Assembly: GCA_035439505.1 (NCBI GenBank)
Contig: DAORKJ010000006.1
Span: forward strand, 19,430-83,429
DNA from: UBA7236 sp035439505
GTDB lineage: Bacteria; Bacteroidota; Bacteroidia; Chitinophagales; BACL12
Reading direction: 5' to 3'
Length of the DNA stretch: 64,000 nt
Below the pieces are notes generated by a model. The model was not told where the DNA came from and did no database searches. It saw only the letters and a list, made by a program, of their open reading frames with translations. Shown here piece by piece: positions 25,316-35,042 of this stretch. Within the stretch, counting starts at the first letter, position 1. Each line of letters starts with the position of its first letter. A program made the translations under genes and the position numbers.

Positions 25316-25921
25316 TTATTTTGCTTTGGAGGTAAATGGCGAATTGGCTATTCTAAAACGCCATGGAATTAATTTATAAGGGCCACTAAAATTCATTCCC
25401 ACACGTGGTGAAGCTACAATTTGTTTCGGGTTAATTGGTGCAGCATCACAAATCCGGATGTCCTGACCCAATAACGAAAGTCCGTTGTGATTTGTTGTTA
25501 ATCCCAAACATTGTGTTACCAAACCGGGGCCTGCGCCTATACCGGGAGTAAATTGCTTTAGGTTTCTTCTTTCAAGCATTGTAGGAATACCTTCAGTAGG
25601 TTCAATAGCCCGTACCAACACTGCATGTGGTTGACCGGCAACGTGGGTGACAACGTTAAACAAATAATGCACGCCGTAACATAAATACACATAACTCACA
25701 CCACCTTCTGCATACATAATTTTGGTTCTTTCCGTAAAGCGGCCATTGTAGGCATGGCATCCACGGTCCTCAACACCACAGTAGGCCTCAGTTTCACAAA
25801 TAATTCCAGCGGTAACCTTACCTTCAAAAGAGGTCATTAATTTTTTGCCCAACAAAGCCCGGGCAATGCCCAAAGTATCGGAATGCGTGTAAAAACTTTT
25901 TTTTAATGTGAAATTATTCAT
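25316..25921 (-). CDS. DNA-3-methyladenine glycosylase (AAG/MPG family)
   Basis: The protein has 201 residues, the normal length for bacterial MPG. It removes alkylated purines such as 3-methyladenine, leaving an abasic site. Family landmarks are ARALLGKKL, the catalytic region CETEAYCGVEDRGCHAYNG with the conserved Glu, the intercalating-loop region EGGVSYVYLCYGVHYLFNVV, RAIEPTEG, GPGLVTQCLGL and SPRVGMNFSG. It is the first gene of a pair with the DjlA-like gene and is divergent from the RsmI-like methyltransferase. Confidence 0.92.
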   Translation of the reverse strand: MNNFTLKKSFYTHSDTLGIARALLGKKLMTSFEGKVTAGIICETEAYCGVEDRGCHAYNGRFTERTKIMYAEGGVSYVYLCYGVHYLFNVVTHVAGQPHAVLVRAIEPTEGIPTMLERRNLKQFTPGIGAGPGLVTQCLGLTTNHNGLSLLGQDIRICDAAPINPKQIVASPRVGMNFSGPYKLIPWRFRIANSPFTSKAK

Positions 25922-25995
25922 TCAACTTTGTTGTGGACTTCAGTATGCAAATATATTCGAATGAATGAACTGCTACATAGTAAAATAATAATATT

Positions 25996-26694
25996 ATGCA
26001 TGGAACCCTATTTTTAGTACCAACCATATTAAGTGAAGAAGCGCTTCATGTAATTCCACAATATGTTTTTGATATCACGAATAAGTTGACTGTTTTTTTT
26101 GTTGAAAATGAAAAAACGGCAAGGCGATATTTGCGCAAATCTGGATTCACGGCTTCGTTTGAAACAACACCAATTTTACCGCTTAATGAGCATACCGATG
26201 CGGCAACTGTTTCAACTTACATGGAGTATTTAAAACAAGGGACAGATTGTGCATTAATGAGTGAAGCGGGTGTTCCGGCTGTTGCTGATCCGGGAAGTGT
26301 ATTGGTGCGATTTTGTCACCAAAATAATATTCGGGTAGTTCCGCTTGTTGGGCCTTCTTCAATTTTGTTAGCGTTAATGGGTAGCGGACTAAACGGTCAG
26401 CAGTTTCATTTTCATGGATATATTCCGGTAAAACAACCTCAGCGCAAACAATATATTCAACACATGGAAGCGGAAACAAAAAAAGGGGTAACACAAATAT
26501 TTATTGAAACACCTTATCGCAATAATGCCATTTTACAGGATATTTTAAGTGCGTGCAGTAGTGATGTTTTATTGTGTATAGCTTATGATTTAACAGGGAC
26601 AAAAGAATCAATACGCACACAACCCATTTCGTATTGGAAAAAACATATGCCGGCTTTAGAAAAAATTCCCGCTATATTTTTACTGGGGATGTAA
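25996..26694 (+). CDS. RsmI-like tetrapyrrole-methylase-fold SAM methyltransferase
   Basis: The protein has 232 residues, a short Bacteroidota form of the RsmI family, which 2'-O-methylates C1402 of 16S rRNA. The fold signatures are GTLFLVPTILSEEAL at the start, the SAM-binding SEAGVPAVADPGSVLV (about 90-105), VPLVGPSSILLALMGSGL and FIETPYRNNAIL. The N-terminal segment differs from classical RsmI (VATPIGNL is replaced by VPTILSEE), so the exact substrate is less certain than the fold. Confidence 0.82.
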   Translation: MHGTLFLVPTILSEEALHVIPQYVFDITNKLTVFFVENEKTARRYLRKSGFTASFETTPILPLNEHTDAATVSTYMEYLKQGTDCALMSEAGVPAVADPGSVLVRFCHQNNIRVVPLVGPSSILLALMGSGLNGQQFHFHGYIPVKQPQRKQYIQHMEAETKKGVTQIFIETPYRNNAILQDILSACSSDVLLCIAYDLTGTKESIRTQPISYWKKHMPALEKIPAIFLLGM

Positions 26695-26737
26695 AAAGAG
26701 TAAGAGATTAACCCATCCATCCTTTTCAAAAAATAGT

Positions 26738-26745
26738 TAATTTTG
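26738..26745 (+). promoter_or_regulatory. Probable -7 promoter element of the DUF3109 gene
   Basis: TAATTTTG matches TAnnTTTG exactly and ends four bases before the ATG at 26750, implying a leaderless mRNA. No -33 element was recognised. Confidence 0.45.
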
Positions 26746-26749
26746 CAAC

Positions 26750-27322
26750 ATGATTGTAATTCAACAGACTTTAGTAAGCGAAGACATTCTCGACAAAGAA
26801 TTTGTATGCAATTTAAATGCCTGTATGGGCGCTTGTTGTGTAGAAGGCGATGAAGGCGCATTTGTTGATGAGGATGAAAAAAAGATGTTGAAAAAAGTGT
26901 ATCCGGTAGTGAAAGAATATCTCACCAAAGAAGGAATTGATGCCATCGAAAAACAAGGTTATTGGGTGACCAACGATGAAGGGGTTTTAAAAACACCATT
27001 AATGAAAGATGGCCCTTGTGCATACACCATTTGGGAAAAAGGTATTGCATTGTGTGGCATAGAAAAAGCGTTTTTAGATAAAAAAGTAAAATGGCAAAAA
27101 CCGGTGAGCTGTCATTTATATCCCATCCGTATTTCAAAAGTAGGTGAGTTTGATGCGTTGAATTACGAAAAATGGAATATTTGTAAACCGGCGTGTAAAA
27201 ATGGCAAGGAATTAGGTGTGCCAATTTTCCGATTTGTAAAAACAGCGCTTATTCGCAAATATGGTGAGGAATATTATGAAGCGTTAGAAGCAACATATGC
27301 TTATAAACAAACTAATAAATAG
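26750..27322 (+). CDS. DUF3109 family Cys-rich protein
   Basis: The protein has 190 residues. The cysteine pattern is the family hallmark: FVCNLNACMGACCVEGDEG near the start, DGPCAYTIWEKGIALCGIE in the middle, then PVSCHLYPIRI and WNICKPAC. The spacing is like that of YkgJ/UPF0153-type metal-binding proteins and suggests bound zinc or an Fe-S cluster. The family is common in Bacteroidota and has no established function. A gene upstream on the same strand (RsmI-like) ends 55 bp earlier, but this gene seems to have its own promoter. Confidence 0.88.
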   Translation: MIVIQQTLVSEDILDKEFVCNLNACMGACCVEGDEGAFVDEDEKKMLKKVYPVVKEYLTKEGIDAIEKQGYWVTNDEGVLKTPLMKDGPCAYTIWEKGIALCGIEKAFLDKKVKWQKPVSCHLYPIRISKVGEFDALNYEKWNICKPACKNGKELGVPIFRFVKTALIRKYGEEYYEALEATYAYKQTNK

Positions 27323-27442
27323 AAAATATTCTGACTGTTATTTTTAGTATTTTTTCAAATTCATCTTAATCTAATTGTATCAATTTTCCGTAATCGGGAT
27401 TATTCACTTTTCACATTGGTATAAACACCGTACCTTCGCATT

Positions 27443-29041
27443 ATGCATAAAGCAGATTTCCTCGTTATAGGTTCCGGTATTGCCGGTTTAACATTTGCGC
27501 TAAAAACAGCGCGCAGATTTCCCGATAAAACAATTACAATTATTACCAAAGCTGAAGAAGAAGAAACCAATACCAAATACGCACAAGGTGGTATTGCAGC
27601 GGTTTGGGATTTTGAAAAGGATAGTTACGACAAACATATTGACGATACCTTAATTGCAGGTGATGGATTGTGTAAACGCGATATTGTTGAAATAGTTGTG
27701 AAAGAAGGTCCTGAACGGGTTAAAGAAATCATTAATTGGGGAGCCGATTTTGATAAAAATAAAGAAGGCGAATACAGTTTAGGAAAAGAAGGAGGACATT
27801 CAGAATTTCGTGTGTTGCACCATAAAGATGTAACGGGTAAAGAAATTGAAAAAACATTATTAGAAGAAGCACTTTCATTACCTAATATCAGTATTCATGC
27901 ACACCATTTTGTAATTGATATTATTACGCAACATCACCTTGGGCGAATAGTTACACGACATACACCTGATATTGAATGTTACGGTGTTTATGTGTTGAAT
28001 AAAAAAAATAAAACCATTGAAAAAATAATAGCCAAAATTACAGTAATGGCTAGCGGTGGTGCGGGTCAGGTGTATAAAAATACGACCAATCCACTCATTG
28101 CAACTGGCGATGGTATGGCAATGGTGTATAGGGCTAAAGGCAGAATTTCGAATATGGAATTTGTGCAATTTCATCCAACATCATTATATCAACCCGGAGT
28201 ATCGCCTTCATTTTTAATTACAGAAGCAATCAGAGGTGCAGGAGGTGAATTAAAAACAAGTGACGGTAAACCGTTTATGCATAAATATGATGAACGTAAA
28301 TCGTTGGCACCGAGAGATATAGTTGCAAGAGCAATTGATAATGAAATGAAAATTAGGGGTGATGAATTTGTGTATTTAGATTGTGCGCCTATTCCAAAAG
28401 AAGAGTTATTAAATCATTTTCCGAATATTTATGAAAAATGTAAATCTATCGGATTAGATATTCTGGAAGATTTTATTCCGGTAGTTCCTGCAGCACATTA
28501 TATGTGTGGTGGCATTTTAACCGATGCACATGGCAATTCCAGTATTAATAATTTATATGCCTGCGGCGAATGTAGTTCAACCGGTTTACATGGAGCTAAC
28601 CGATTGGCCAGTAATTCATTGTTGGAAGCATTGGTATTTGCAAATCGTATATATGAAGATGCAGCTGCAAAAATTGATAACATTGAATTTCAGGAAAATA
28701 TTCCGGATTGGAATGCAGAAGGCACCAATGAGCCCAAGGAAATGGTAATGATAACGCAGAGTATCAGGGAGTTAAAAGAAATAATGACCAATTATGTTGG
28801 CATTGTACGCAGCAACGAACGCCTTGAACGAGCCCTTAACCGTTTGCATTTATTATATGAAGAAACCGAGCGTTTATACGATACCACTGCTATTTCACCA
28901 CAATTGTGTGAGTTGCGGAATTTAATCACAATTGGGTTCTTAATCACCCGCGGCGCCAGTGCCAGAAAAGAGAGCCGTGGTTTGCATTACACCACCGATT
29001 TTCCTGAAAGGTCTGACTGGGCTGAAGATAGTTTGTTTTAA
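27443..29041 (+). CDS. nadB: L-aspartate oxidase
   Basis: The protein has 532 residues, the expected length. It oxidises L-aspartate to iminoaspartate with FAD, the first step of de novo NAD synthesis. The FAD-binding GSGIAGLTFAL opens the protein, followed by the TKYAQGGIAAV segment, the active-site NMEFVQFHPTSLY and EAIRGAGGEL regions (about 240-275), and GANRLASNSLLEALVF near residue 390. The C-terminal helical domain is complete. nadA and nadC are not adjacent. A near-consensus -7 element (TACCTTCG) ends three bases before the ATG, suggesting a very short leader. Confidence 0.95.
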   Translation: MHKADFLVIGSGIAGLTFALKTARRFPDKTITIITKAEEEETNTKYAQGGIAAVWDFEKDSYDKHIDDTLIAGDGLCKRDIVEIVVKEGPERVKEIINWGADFDKNKEGEYSLGKEGGHSEFRVLHHKDVTGKEIEKTLLEEALSLPNISIHAHHFVIDIITQHHLGRIVTRHTPDIECYGVYVLNKKNKTIEKIIAKITVMASGGAGQVYKNTTNPLIATGDGMAMVYRAKGRISNMEFVQFHPTSLYQPGVSPSFLITEAIRGAGGELKTSDGKPFMHKYDERKSLAPRDIVARAIDNEMKIRGDEFVYLDCAPIPKEELLNHFPNIYEKCKSIGLDILEDFIPVVPAAHYMCGGILTDAHGNSSINNLYACGECSSTGLHGANRLASNSLLEALVFANRIYEDAAAKIDNIEFQENIPDWNAEGTNEPKEMVMITQSIRELKEIMTNYVGIVRSNERLERALNRLHLLYEETERLYDTTAISPQLCELRNLITIGFLITRGASARKESRGLHYTTDFPERSDWAEDSLF

Positions 29042-29047
29042 TTGCCG

Positions 29048-29055
29048 TAAATTTG
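29048..29055 (+). promoter_or_regulatory. Probable -7 promoter element of the secreted esterase gene
   Basis: TAAATTTG fits TAnnTTTG and lies 20 bases before the ATG at 29076, directly after the nadB stop codon. Confidence 0.4.
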
Positions 29056-29075
29056 TACTGTTTGTTTAGTGTAAT

Positions 29076-30347
29076 ATGATGAAAACATTTTTTACCGTAT
29101 TTTTTTTAATTGTTTCTTTATTCCTTTCAGCTCAGGATTATTGTACGATGTCCCGGTTTGATGAATTTGTATTTGATGATAATGAAATAGAAATTTTAGC
29201 GAATGTTAAATACGGTGAAGCAGTAAATAATTTGGGTAATAATCAGAATTTATTTTTGGACATTTATAAACCGAAGACTGCATTTGATGAACTCAGCAAA
29301 CGGCCATTAATTTTTTTCGTTCACGGTGGTGGATTGGTTGGTGGTTCAAAAGATAGTCAGGGCGCCGTTGACCTAGGAAATTTATACGCTAAAATGGGTT
29401 ATGTGTATGTGAGTATAGACTATCGCATAGGCTGGGATAATGGCGATGCTGACGATGGTTGCGGCGGCGATACTACCGATTTATTCAGAGCTACTTACAG
29501 GGCAGTGCAGGACGTAAGAGCGGCATATCGTTTTATAAAAGGTGAGGCCGATGTTTATGGTATAGATACTAATGTAATATTTGTTGAAGGAAACAGTGCT
29601 GGTTCACGATTAATATTATTTGCCTTGTATGCAAGTCAGTCCGATTACAATACTCAATTTTATGATGAATTAGGCAGTATTGACACGGCGGTAAATGATT
29701 ATGAAAATTATCACTTTAATCCCATTGGTGTAATTACAGAAGCCGGTGGAATAGAAGATACCAGTTTATTATATAATAACAATTATCCGCATTTATATTT
29801 TCATGGTACTTGTGATTCTATTGTTCCATTTTTTTCAGGCCCAACATTTTTCTGTTATCAACCTTTCGAATATCCTAATTTACATGGCAGTTGGCAATTA
29901 ACACAACTATCGAAGCGACTTGGCAGAACTGTTCAATTTTATATTGGTGAAGGAGCAGGACACGATGCAGTTATTCCCGATTCAATTATTTTATATGCCG
30001 CACCATTTATGAAAGATATCATGTGTAATACACTTACATCTAAAGATATCTATCGCGTGTTGGGAAAATATAAATGTGCAGTTGCCAACGAAGGTGAATT
30101 AGTAATAGTGGATATTTATCCAAATCCTGTTGTAGATAATATTTATTTACAGGTAACCAGTACGCGAGACAAAGAAATTGAAATGGCGATTTATAATTCC
30201 ATAGGTCAAGTAGTGCTGAGTTATAATTTAGAATTCTACCCACCCATAAAAGACTATACCATAAATGTAGGCGACCTTGCCAGAGGGATTTATTATTTAC
30301 GAATAAGTCAGCGTCAGGAAATTTATGTTGCTAAGTTTTTGAAGTGA
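29076..30347 (+). CDS. T9SS-secreted alpha/beta-hydrolase (esterase)
   Basis: The protein has 423 residues. The signal peptide ends about residue 20 (FLSAQ). The catalytic domain has the oxyanion-hole HGGG motif (FFVHGGGLVGGSKD), the nucleophile elbow GNSAGS (Ser about 174), a likely catalytic Asp in HGTCDSIVP and the terminal His in GAGHDAV (about 297). This fits the carboxylesterase/BD-FAE-like group acting on acylated sugars or other esters. The last 75 or so residues are a type A sorting domain (IYPNPVVDNI to KFLK), so the enzyme is exported to the surface. The substrate is not deducible. Confidence 0.85.
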   Translation: MMKTFFTVFFLIVSLFLSAQDYCTMSRFDEFVFDDNEIEILANVKYGEAVNNLGNNQNLFLDIYKPKTAFDELSKRPLIFFVHGGGLVGGSKDSQGAVDLGNLYAKMGYVYVSIDYRIGWDNGDADDGCGGDTTDLFRATYRAVQDVRAAYRFIKGEADVYGIDTNVIFVEGNSAGSRLILFALYASQSDYNTQFYDELGSIDTAVNDYENYHFNPIGVITEAGGIEDTSLLYNNNYPHLYFHGTCDSIVPFFSGPTFFCYQPFEYPNLHGSWQLTQLSKRLGRTVQFYIGEGAGHDAVIPDSIILYAAPFMKDIMCNTLTSKDIYRVLGKYKCAVANEGELVIVDIYPNPVVDNIYLQVTSTRDKEIEMAIYNSIGQVVLSYNLEFYPPIKDYTINVGDLARGIYYLRISQRQEIYVAKFLK

Positions 30348-30464
30348 TTCTCACAACATAAAAATCAGCCTGTTTTTTTGTTTAAATTTGAAATAAGCAT
30401 TATTGCTTCATCCACAAATCTGCTATAACTGAAGCAAATTAAACATTCAAATTCACGGTTTTCG

Positions 30465-32876
30465 GTGAATGTTCATATCATTAATCCTGTTACCTTTGAA
30501 AAAAAGGTTATTCCTATGAACACATTACACTTACAAGAAAATAGCATTGCTTTTGTTGATGCCGGCTATGTTGAGGGTAATATAATACGTCTTAAAAAAA
30601 ATGTTCCCCTAACTTCTGTTATTGGTTTTCATTTTTGGGTTGAAAAGGCCGGCGTTGTTGAGTTTAATTTCCCTGTAGGCGCTGAAAAGTGTAAAGTGCA
30701 TGTATATAAATTACCCATTCAAACTCCATATCCTGTTTTGGTAAATGGTAATTATTTTAAAGAACCTATATCGGTTGCTTATGGCAATTATTTGATGGTG
30801 ATTGAAAATTTTCAGGAAGTTGATATTTTTCGGGATGCCGTAATATTTAAACCATCATCTACAGCAATTGTTGCGCAGCCGATTTTAAAACCTAATAAAA
30901 TTGCATTTAGTCCTATTCCCGGAAATATTTTTCAAACCTTAAAAAAAATTGGCATAACTGACCTGAAGCAGTTAAATAAAAAAAATCATATAAAATTATT
31001 ACGCAGCGAACTTCAAAATATTGAACTGGAGAATGAAATTTTGCAACTCAATAAATATTTACAACATCCCGGAATAAATTATGGAAACGCGGTTACTATG
31101 TTTAGGAAGGCTAATAAACTAAATGGGCAGCCAATTATAAATAATGTAAATAATATTATTGCAGCAGATGGTGAAATTGTAGTTGACCCATTAGACGAAA
31201 CATTACCCTGCGTTCAGGTTGGGACAATTTCGGGCATCCCTGATCCTCTGGCAACAGAACCAATTGTAGATTGGTTTTGGTACGATGCTGCCGGTGATTT
31301 TGACCACGAAATAATTACACGACCATGGTGGGCAAGTCCCGATAATTTTATTAACGGTCCGAATGAAGTTCAGGATTATTGGTATCCTGATCCAAATAAA
31401 GGTTGGCGTGTATTTGGTTATCAATTTGGTGGTTCTCCGGGACAAATCGGTTATTTATTATGTTATAATGTATTTACCGGTGTTATGCGATTATTTGTTT
31501 ATTTACCGAATGTAGAATCTCGAAATTTTAATAAATTAATTGCAACATTTTCACTTGTTAATGCAGACAGAATAGCATCACAAACCTGGAATTTTCCATT
31601 AATGGATGTACCACCCGAAATAAAAAGTTTTCAAACAAGTGATACTCCAACTGCAGATAATGTACAGGAAGTTACCGGTTATCCAGGAGGTTCAGCATTT
31701 ATTTGGCCGGGATTAGAAATGGCTTTTCACGATTTAACAGCATCAAGTGCTTCCGCTCCCGGTAAATGGTTGCGGACAGAAATAGCAACATTATTTGATC
31801 CTGCATTATATCCGGAAACTCAAATATTACGTGGACTGGGTGGTTGTTTAGGATTGTTGTTCCCTGGTGTAAAGGCGCCTACTTCTGAACTACAGGAGCG
31901 AGACAGAAGGTTATTTAAAATAGATTTTAATGGCATTTTAGAAGGACAATCAAATTTAACTGCAGACCTGGAATTAACCGCGAGCGGAACTGCAAAACCT
32001 GTTGCGGAGGAATCATCAACAAGTAGTTTAGGAATTGATGCAGAATATGTTGCCTATGCAAAAAAGGCTATCCAAGGTGCTTCAATTATTGGTGGTTTTA
32101 TTTCTACTGCCGTCGCCACCGGCGGACTTGATATTATGAGTGCGGTAAAAGCTGCAGGTGGTATTTACGCATTGTTTCAGGGAGATGAAAATCAAAATCC
32201 ATCTTATGATGTTCAGTTAATTGGAGCGATTACCGGTAAAATAACCGGAAGAACAGTTTTTGTATTGCCGGTAGCAGATTTCGTTGTGAATTTGAATGGT
32301 ACTTTTAAAGCAGTAACTGAAATGACTAATAATGGTCCTGTTTATTTTCCAACCGGATGGCCACATACCTATCAGCGTTGCAATAAATTGCGAATAGGGG
32401 TTATTGGTTTTCGACCTGCGGGAGAGCAAGGGCAGGTACTTGGAACAGATCCGAGACCTGCAACTATAAAATTAGAATGGATAGCCAGAGATGAATTAGG
32501 AGTAGTGTTTGATGCATTAGTTACCATTTCCCCAATAGGGTTATTTCAAATTGCACCCTGGGCTAATGTAATAATTGATGAGCAATATGCTGAACTTGAA
32601 TTATTTGAACCCCAAAACGATCTTCCTCACAGTGTAACAACAATCAGACGGTTAAATGTAAATGCATTAAACGTGTATAGAGTACCTTCAGTCCCTTACT
32701 TACTAGGTCTCAATGAGCATAAAAGAATGCGTATTAGGTGGGTTGCTAAAATGTCAACACCTAATAATGAACTGCCTCCATTTATTATCGAATATGCATT
32801 GGATTTAACCGGCAAAACAAATTTTATACTTGATACAAAACCGTCGAGCGGCGATTTCCCTGACGATGACTGGTAA
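30465..32876 (+). CDS. Large orphan protein with a Gly/Ala-rich hydrophobic segment
   Basis: The protein has 803 residues from ATG 30465; an internal ATG at 30516 has a purine-rich AAAAAGG before it and may be the true start. I do not recognise the family. There is no signal peptide, lipobox or T9SS tail. The N-terminal part (1-130) looks like a beta-domain, followed by a charged helical segment (about 160-200). A long Trp- and Pro-rich region starts IVDWFWYDAAGDFD (about 265). A Gly/Ala-rich amphipathic or hydrophobic stretch lies at about 531-568 (AIQGASIIGGFISTAVATGG), and a beta-rich C-terminus ends in an acidic tail, GDFPDDDW. A pore-forming or capsid-like role is possible but unsupported. 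Confidence 0.7.
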   Translation: MNVHIINPVTFEKKVIPMNTLHLQENSIAFVDAGYVEGNIIRLKKNVPLTSVIGFHFWVEKAGVVEFNFPVGAEKCKVHVYKLPIQTPYPVLVNGNYFKEPISVAYGNYLMVIENFQEVDIFRDAVIFKPSSTAIVAQPILKPNKIAFSPIPGNIFQTLKKIGITDLKQLNKKNHIKLLRSELQNIELENEILQLNKYLQHPGINYGNAVTMFRKANKLNGQPIINNVNNIIAADGEIVVDPLDETLPCVQVGTISGIPDPLATEPIVDWFWYDAAGDFDHEIITRPWWASPDNFINGPNEVQDYWYPDPNKGWRVFGYQFGGSPGQIGYLLCYNVFTGVMRLFVYLPNVESRNFNKLIATFSLVNADRIASQTWNFPLMDVPPEIKSFQTSDTPTADNVQEVTGYPGGSAFIWPGLEMAFHDLTASSASAPGKWLRTEIATLFDPALYPETQILRGLGGCLGLLFPGVKAPTSELQERDRRLFKIDFNGILEGQSNLTADLELTASGTAKPVAEESSTSSLGIDAEYVAYAKKAIQGASIIGGFISTAVATGGLDIMSAVKAAGGIYALFQGDENQNPSYDVQLIGAITGKITGRTVFVLPVADFVVNLNGTFKAVTEMTNNGPVYFPTGWPHTYQRCNKLRIGVIGFRPAGEQGQVLGTDPRPATIKLEWIARDELGVVFDALVTISPIGLFQIAPWANVIIDEQYAELELFEPQNDLPHSVTTIRRLNVNALNVYRVPSVPYLLGLNEHKRMRIRWVAKMSTPNNELPPFIIEYALDLTGKTNFILDTKPSSGDFPDDDW

Positions 32877-33635
32877 TTAATTTTTGTTAGATTTAATCAT
32901 TCCATACAACTTCACATAACGCATAAACACGCCTTTTGCGGCTAATGAACAAACAATAAAACCTGTCCACCCGTCTAAAAAACCAAGGTCGATGATGTAG
33001 TGTTTAAAAAAACGAAAACCCGGCTTGATAATAAAATGATAAAACCCAGGGCGGGTTACTTTTTTAGCAGCATCGTTTGCGCTCCAGGTGGAATAGCGGT
33101 CCCATTTTTCGAGATAATGAAAAATATCTTTATAGGTATTATGAACAAGTTTGTATTTTAATTTACTTACTGAGCCTGAGGTAATTACTTCTGCATGCAC
33201 ATGTTTTTCTTCATAACGACAAGTGTCGCGTTTGAAAAAACGAATTACTTTATCGCGCTGCCACCCACTGTATTTTACCTCTTTGCCCATAAAATAATTT
33301 TTACGGTAAATCCAATAGGCATCGTGTGGTATCACATCGCTTTGTAATAATTGCTGAATTTCATTTGTTAATTCAGGTGTTACACGTTCGTCGGCATCAA
33401 CAAGTAATATCCATTCATGAGCTGCTTGTGGAATAGCTCTGTTTTTTTGACTGGCTGAATTAATATATTCGCTTTCAATAATGCGGGACGTATATTTTTT
33501 TGCAAGCTCAATTGTATTGTCGGTACTAAATGAATCAACTACTAAAATTTCATCACACCATTTTACAGACTCCAGTACCGCTTCAATATTGTGCGCTTCA
33601 TTTTTGCATGGTATGATGGCAGTTACTTTATGCAT
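32877..33635 (-). CDS. Family 2 glycosyltransferase (WaaE/KdtX-like)
   Basis: I choose ATG 33635 (252 residues), which overlaps the stop of the upstream gene by 8 bp and begins directly at the conserved VTAIIPCKNEAHNI. GT-A features include ILVVDSFSTDNT and the DxD-type metal site in LLVDADERVTPE; WRDKVIR-like GWQRDKVIRFFKR and HVHAEV follow. This is the pattern of LPS-core beta-1,4-glucosyltransferase-like GT2 enzymes. It transfers a sugar to a surface glycan or lipid. The neighbour encodes an O-antigen-ligase-like membrane protein, so both probably work in envelope polysaccharide synthesis. Confidence 0.87.
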   Translation of the reverse strand: MHKVTAIIPCKNEAHNIEAVLESVKWCDEILVVDSFSTDNTIELAKKYTSRIIESEYINSASQKNRAIPQAAHEWILLVDADERVTPELTNEIQQLLQSDVIPHDAYWIYRKNYFMGKEVKYSGWQRDKVIRFFKRDTCRYEEKHVHAEVITSGSVSKLKYKLVHNTYKDIFHYLEKWDRYSTWSANDAAKKVTRPGFYHFIIKPGFRFFKHYIIDLGFLDGWTGFIVCSLAAKGVFMRYVKLYGMIKSNKN

Positions 33636-34890
33636 ATTGTTTTTCGCTTTCAGCAAGTTGAGCGGTATCGTCGATATATTTTTTTATGAGCAACAAAAAT
33701 AACAGATAAAATGCAGTTCCGATTTGAATTTCTAATGTATGTTCTGCCATAAAACTAATTAACATAATTAAAATAAACACGGAATATAACATGTTTTTAA
33801 ATCGTTTATGACTAAACCAAGGATATAATACAGACAACATGAATACTAAAAATCCAATGATACCGCTTGCGGCTAAAAAATACACAAATTGATTATGCGG
33901 CAATTTAGATTTTACAAATTCGCTGCCGGCACTTTGGTTATATAATTTATCCATTTCGGTTTTTATATCGCCGACACCAACTCCAAGTAATGGGTTTTCT
34001 TCTGCAATCTGAACACCGTATTGTATACTTAACAACCGCTGTGCATCGCTGTGTTCGGGGTGTAACTCCCCCTTTTTAATTAAATCCATTTCGTATTTAA
34101 AATATAACATACGAGCATGTAATGAGGGAATGTACATAACGGCACTGAAAGCAAATCCCACTAAAGCTATTAACGCAACTAAGCCTTGCAAATACGCTTT
34201 TTTTGTAAATAGCCAATACAATATCATCACAATAAAAGCAATATACATGGTTAATATACCTGAACGAACAGCAAATACGTGAATAAAAATGGTAAGAAAT
34301 AAAATACCTCCTCCCAATATATATTTTTCGTTGCGCAAACCAAAGCTGAATTTATTATTCCATAAATAAATACCAACCACGATAGCAAAAGCCATTTCCA
34401 GACTAAAGCGTATGTGGTCGCGGAGTGGTGCGGGAATAGGCTGACCTTTAGTGAGTTGTTCATTTAATGTGTCGAAATGCAAAACATAATTAATACAAAC
34501 TACAATTGCTGCGGCAACAATAACGTAAAAATAAACTGCCAGCCATTGTTGGAAACGTTTGTGTGTGAGCGTTTTAACGGTAGTAAATCCAAGCGGCAAA
34601 GCTAAAAACGGCAATTTCATTCTACATCTGTCCACCCAATAGCCCGTATCATCAGAATAAAATCCGGTAAATAGGTACACCAGAAATAAGGCAATCAATA
34701 ATACACTAGTGGTATCGCCTAACCATTTTTTAAAATTTTCGGCAATGCGCAGGTTAATAATGGCATTACACATAATCATAATAGTAGCAACGCTGAGCAC
34801 CACTTTAGACGTAACCAGGCCTACAATTAACCCTAAAATAGCCAAAGAGGCAAAAAACTGATTTGGAAAAACCCTAAGTAATGATCGCAT
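33628..34890 (-). CDS. O-antigen ligase/polymerase-like (Wzy_C) membrane protein
   Basis: The protein has 420 residues with about ten to twelve hydrophobic helices. The large loop has the Wzy_C/WaaL-type signature: GVQIAEENPLLGVGVGDIKT followed by KLPHNQFVYFLAASGIIGF, where the conserved HNxF/Y histidine lies. Such proteins join lipid-linked glycans to lipid A core or polymerise them. It is upstream of, and overlaps, the glycosyltransferase gene. The start at 34890 gives an immediate hydrophobic helix and is preceded by a divergent spacer shared with the ECF sigma gene. Confidence 0.85.
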   Translation of the reverse strand: MRSLLRVFPNQFFASLAILGLIVGLVTSKVVLSVATIMIMCNAIINLRIAENFKKWLGDTTSVLLIALFLVYLFTGFYSDDTGYWVDRCRMKLPFLALPLGFTTVKTLTHKRFQQWLAVYFYVIVAAAIVVCINYVLHFDTLNEQLTKGQPIPAPLRDHIRFSLEMAFAIVVGIYLWNNKFSFGLRNEKYILGGGILFLTIFIHVFAVRSGILTMYIAFIVMILYWLFTKKAYLQGLVALIALVGFAFSAVMYIPSLHARMLYFKYEMDLIKKGELHPEHSDAQRLLSIQYGVQIAEENPLLGVGVGDIKTEMDKLYNQSAGSEFVKSKLPHNQFVYFLAASGIIGFLVFMLSVLYPWFSHKRFKNMLYSVFILIMLISFMAEHTLEIQIGTAFYLLFLLLIKKYIDDTAQLAESEKQYA

Positions 34891-35042
34891 GTCGAAGGTA
34901 GATTCGTAGAGGTAGGGTCTATAGGGACTATTTAGATTTTGAGTGAATAGTGAACCAAAAGTAAAAAAATAATATTAAAAGCTACAATACTATAATTTTT
35001 GCTGATTTGAAACCTCGGCAACTTTGTTCTAATTTTACCCTC

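Noticed and set aside
29076..30347. Cytoplasmic lipase or hormone-sensitive-lipase family member
   Set aside because: The signal peptide and T9SS sorting domain show export, and the HGGG and GNSAGS pattern fits the broader esterase group better.
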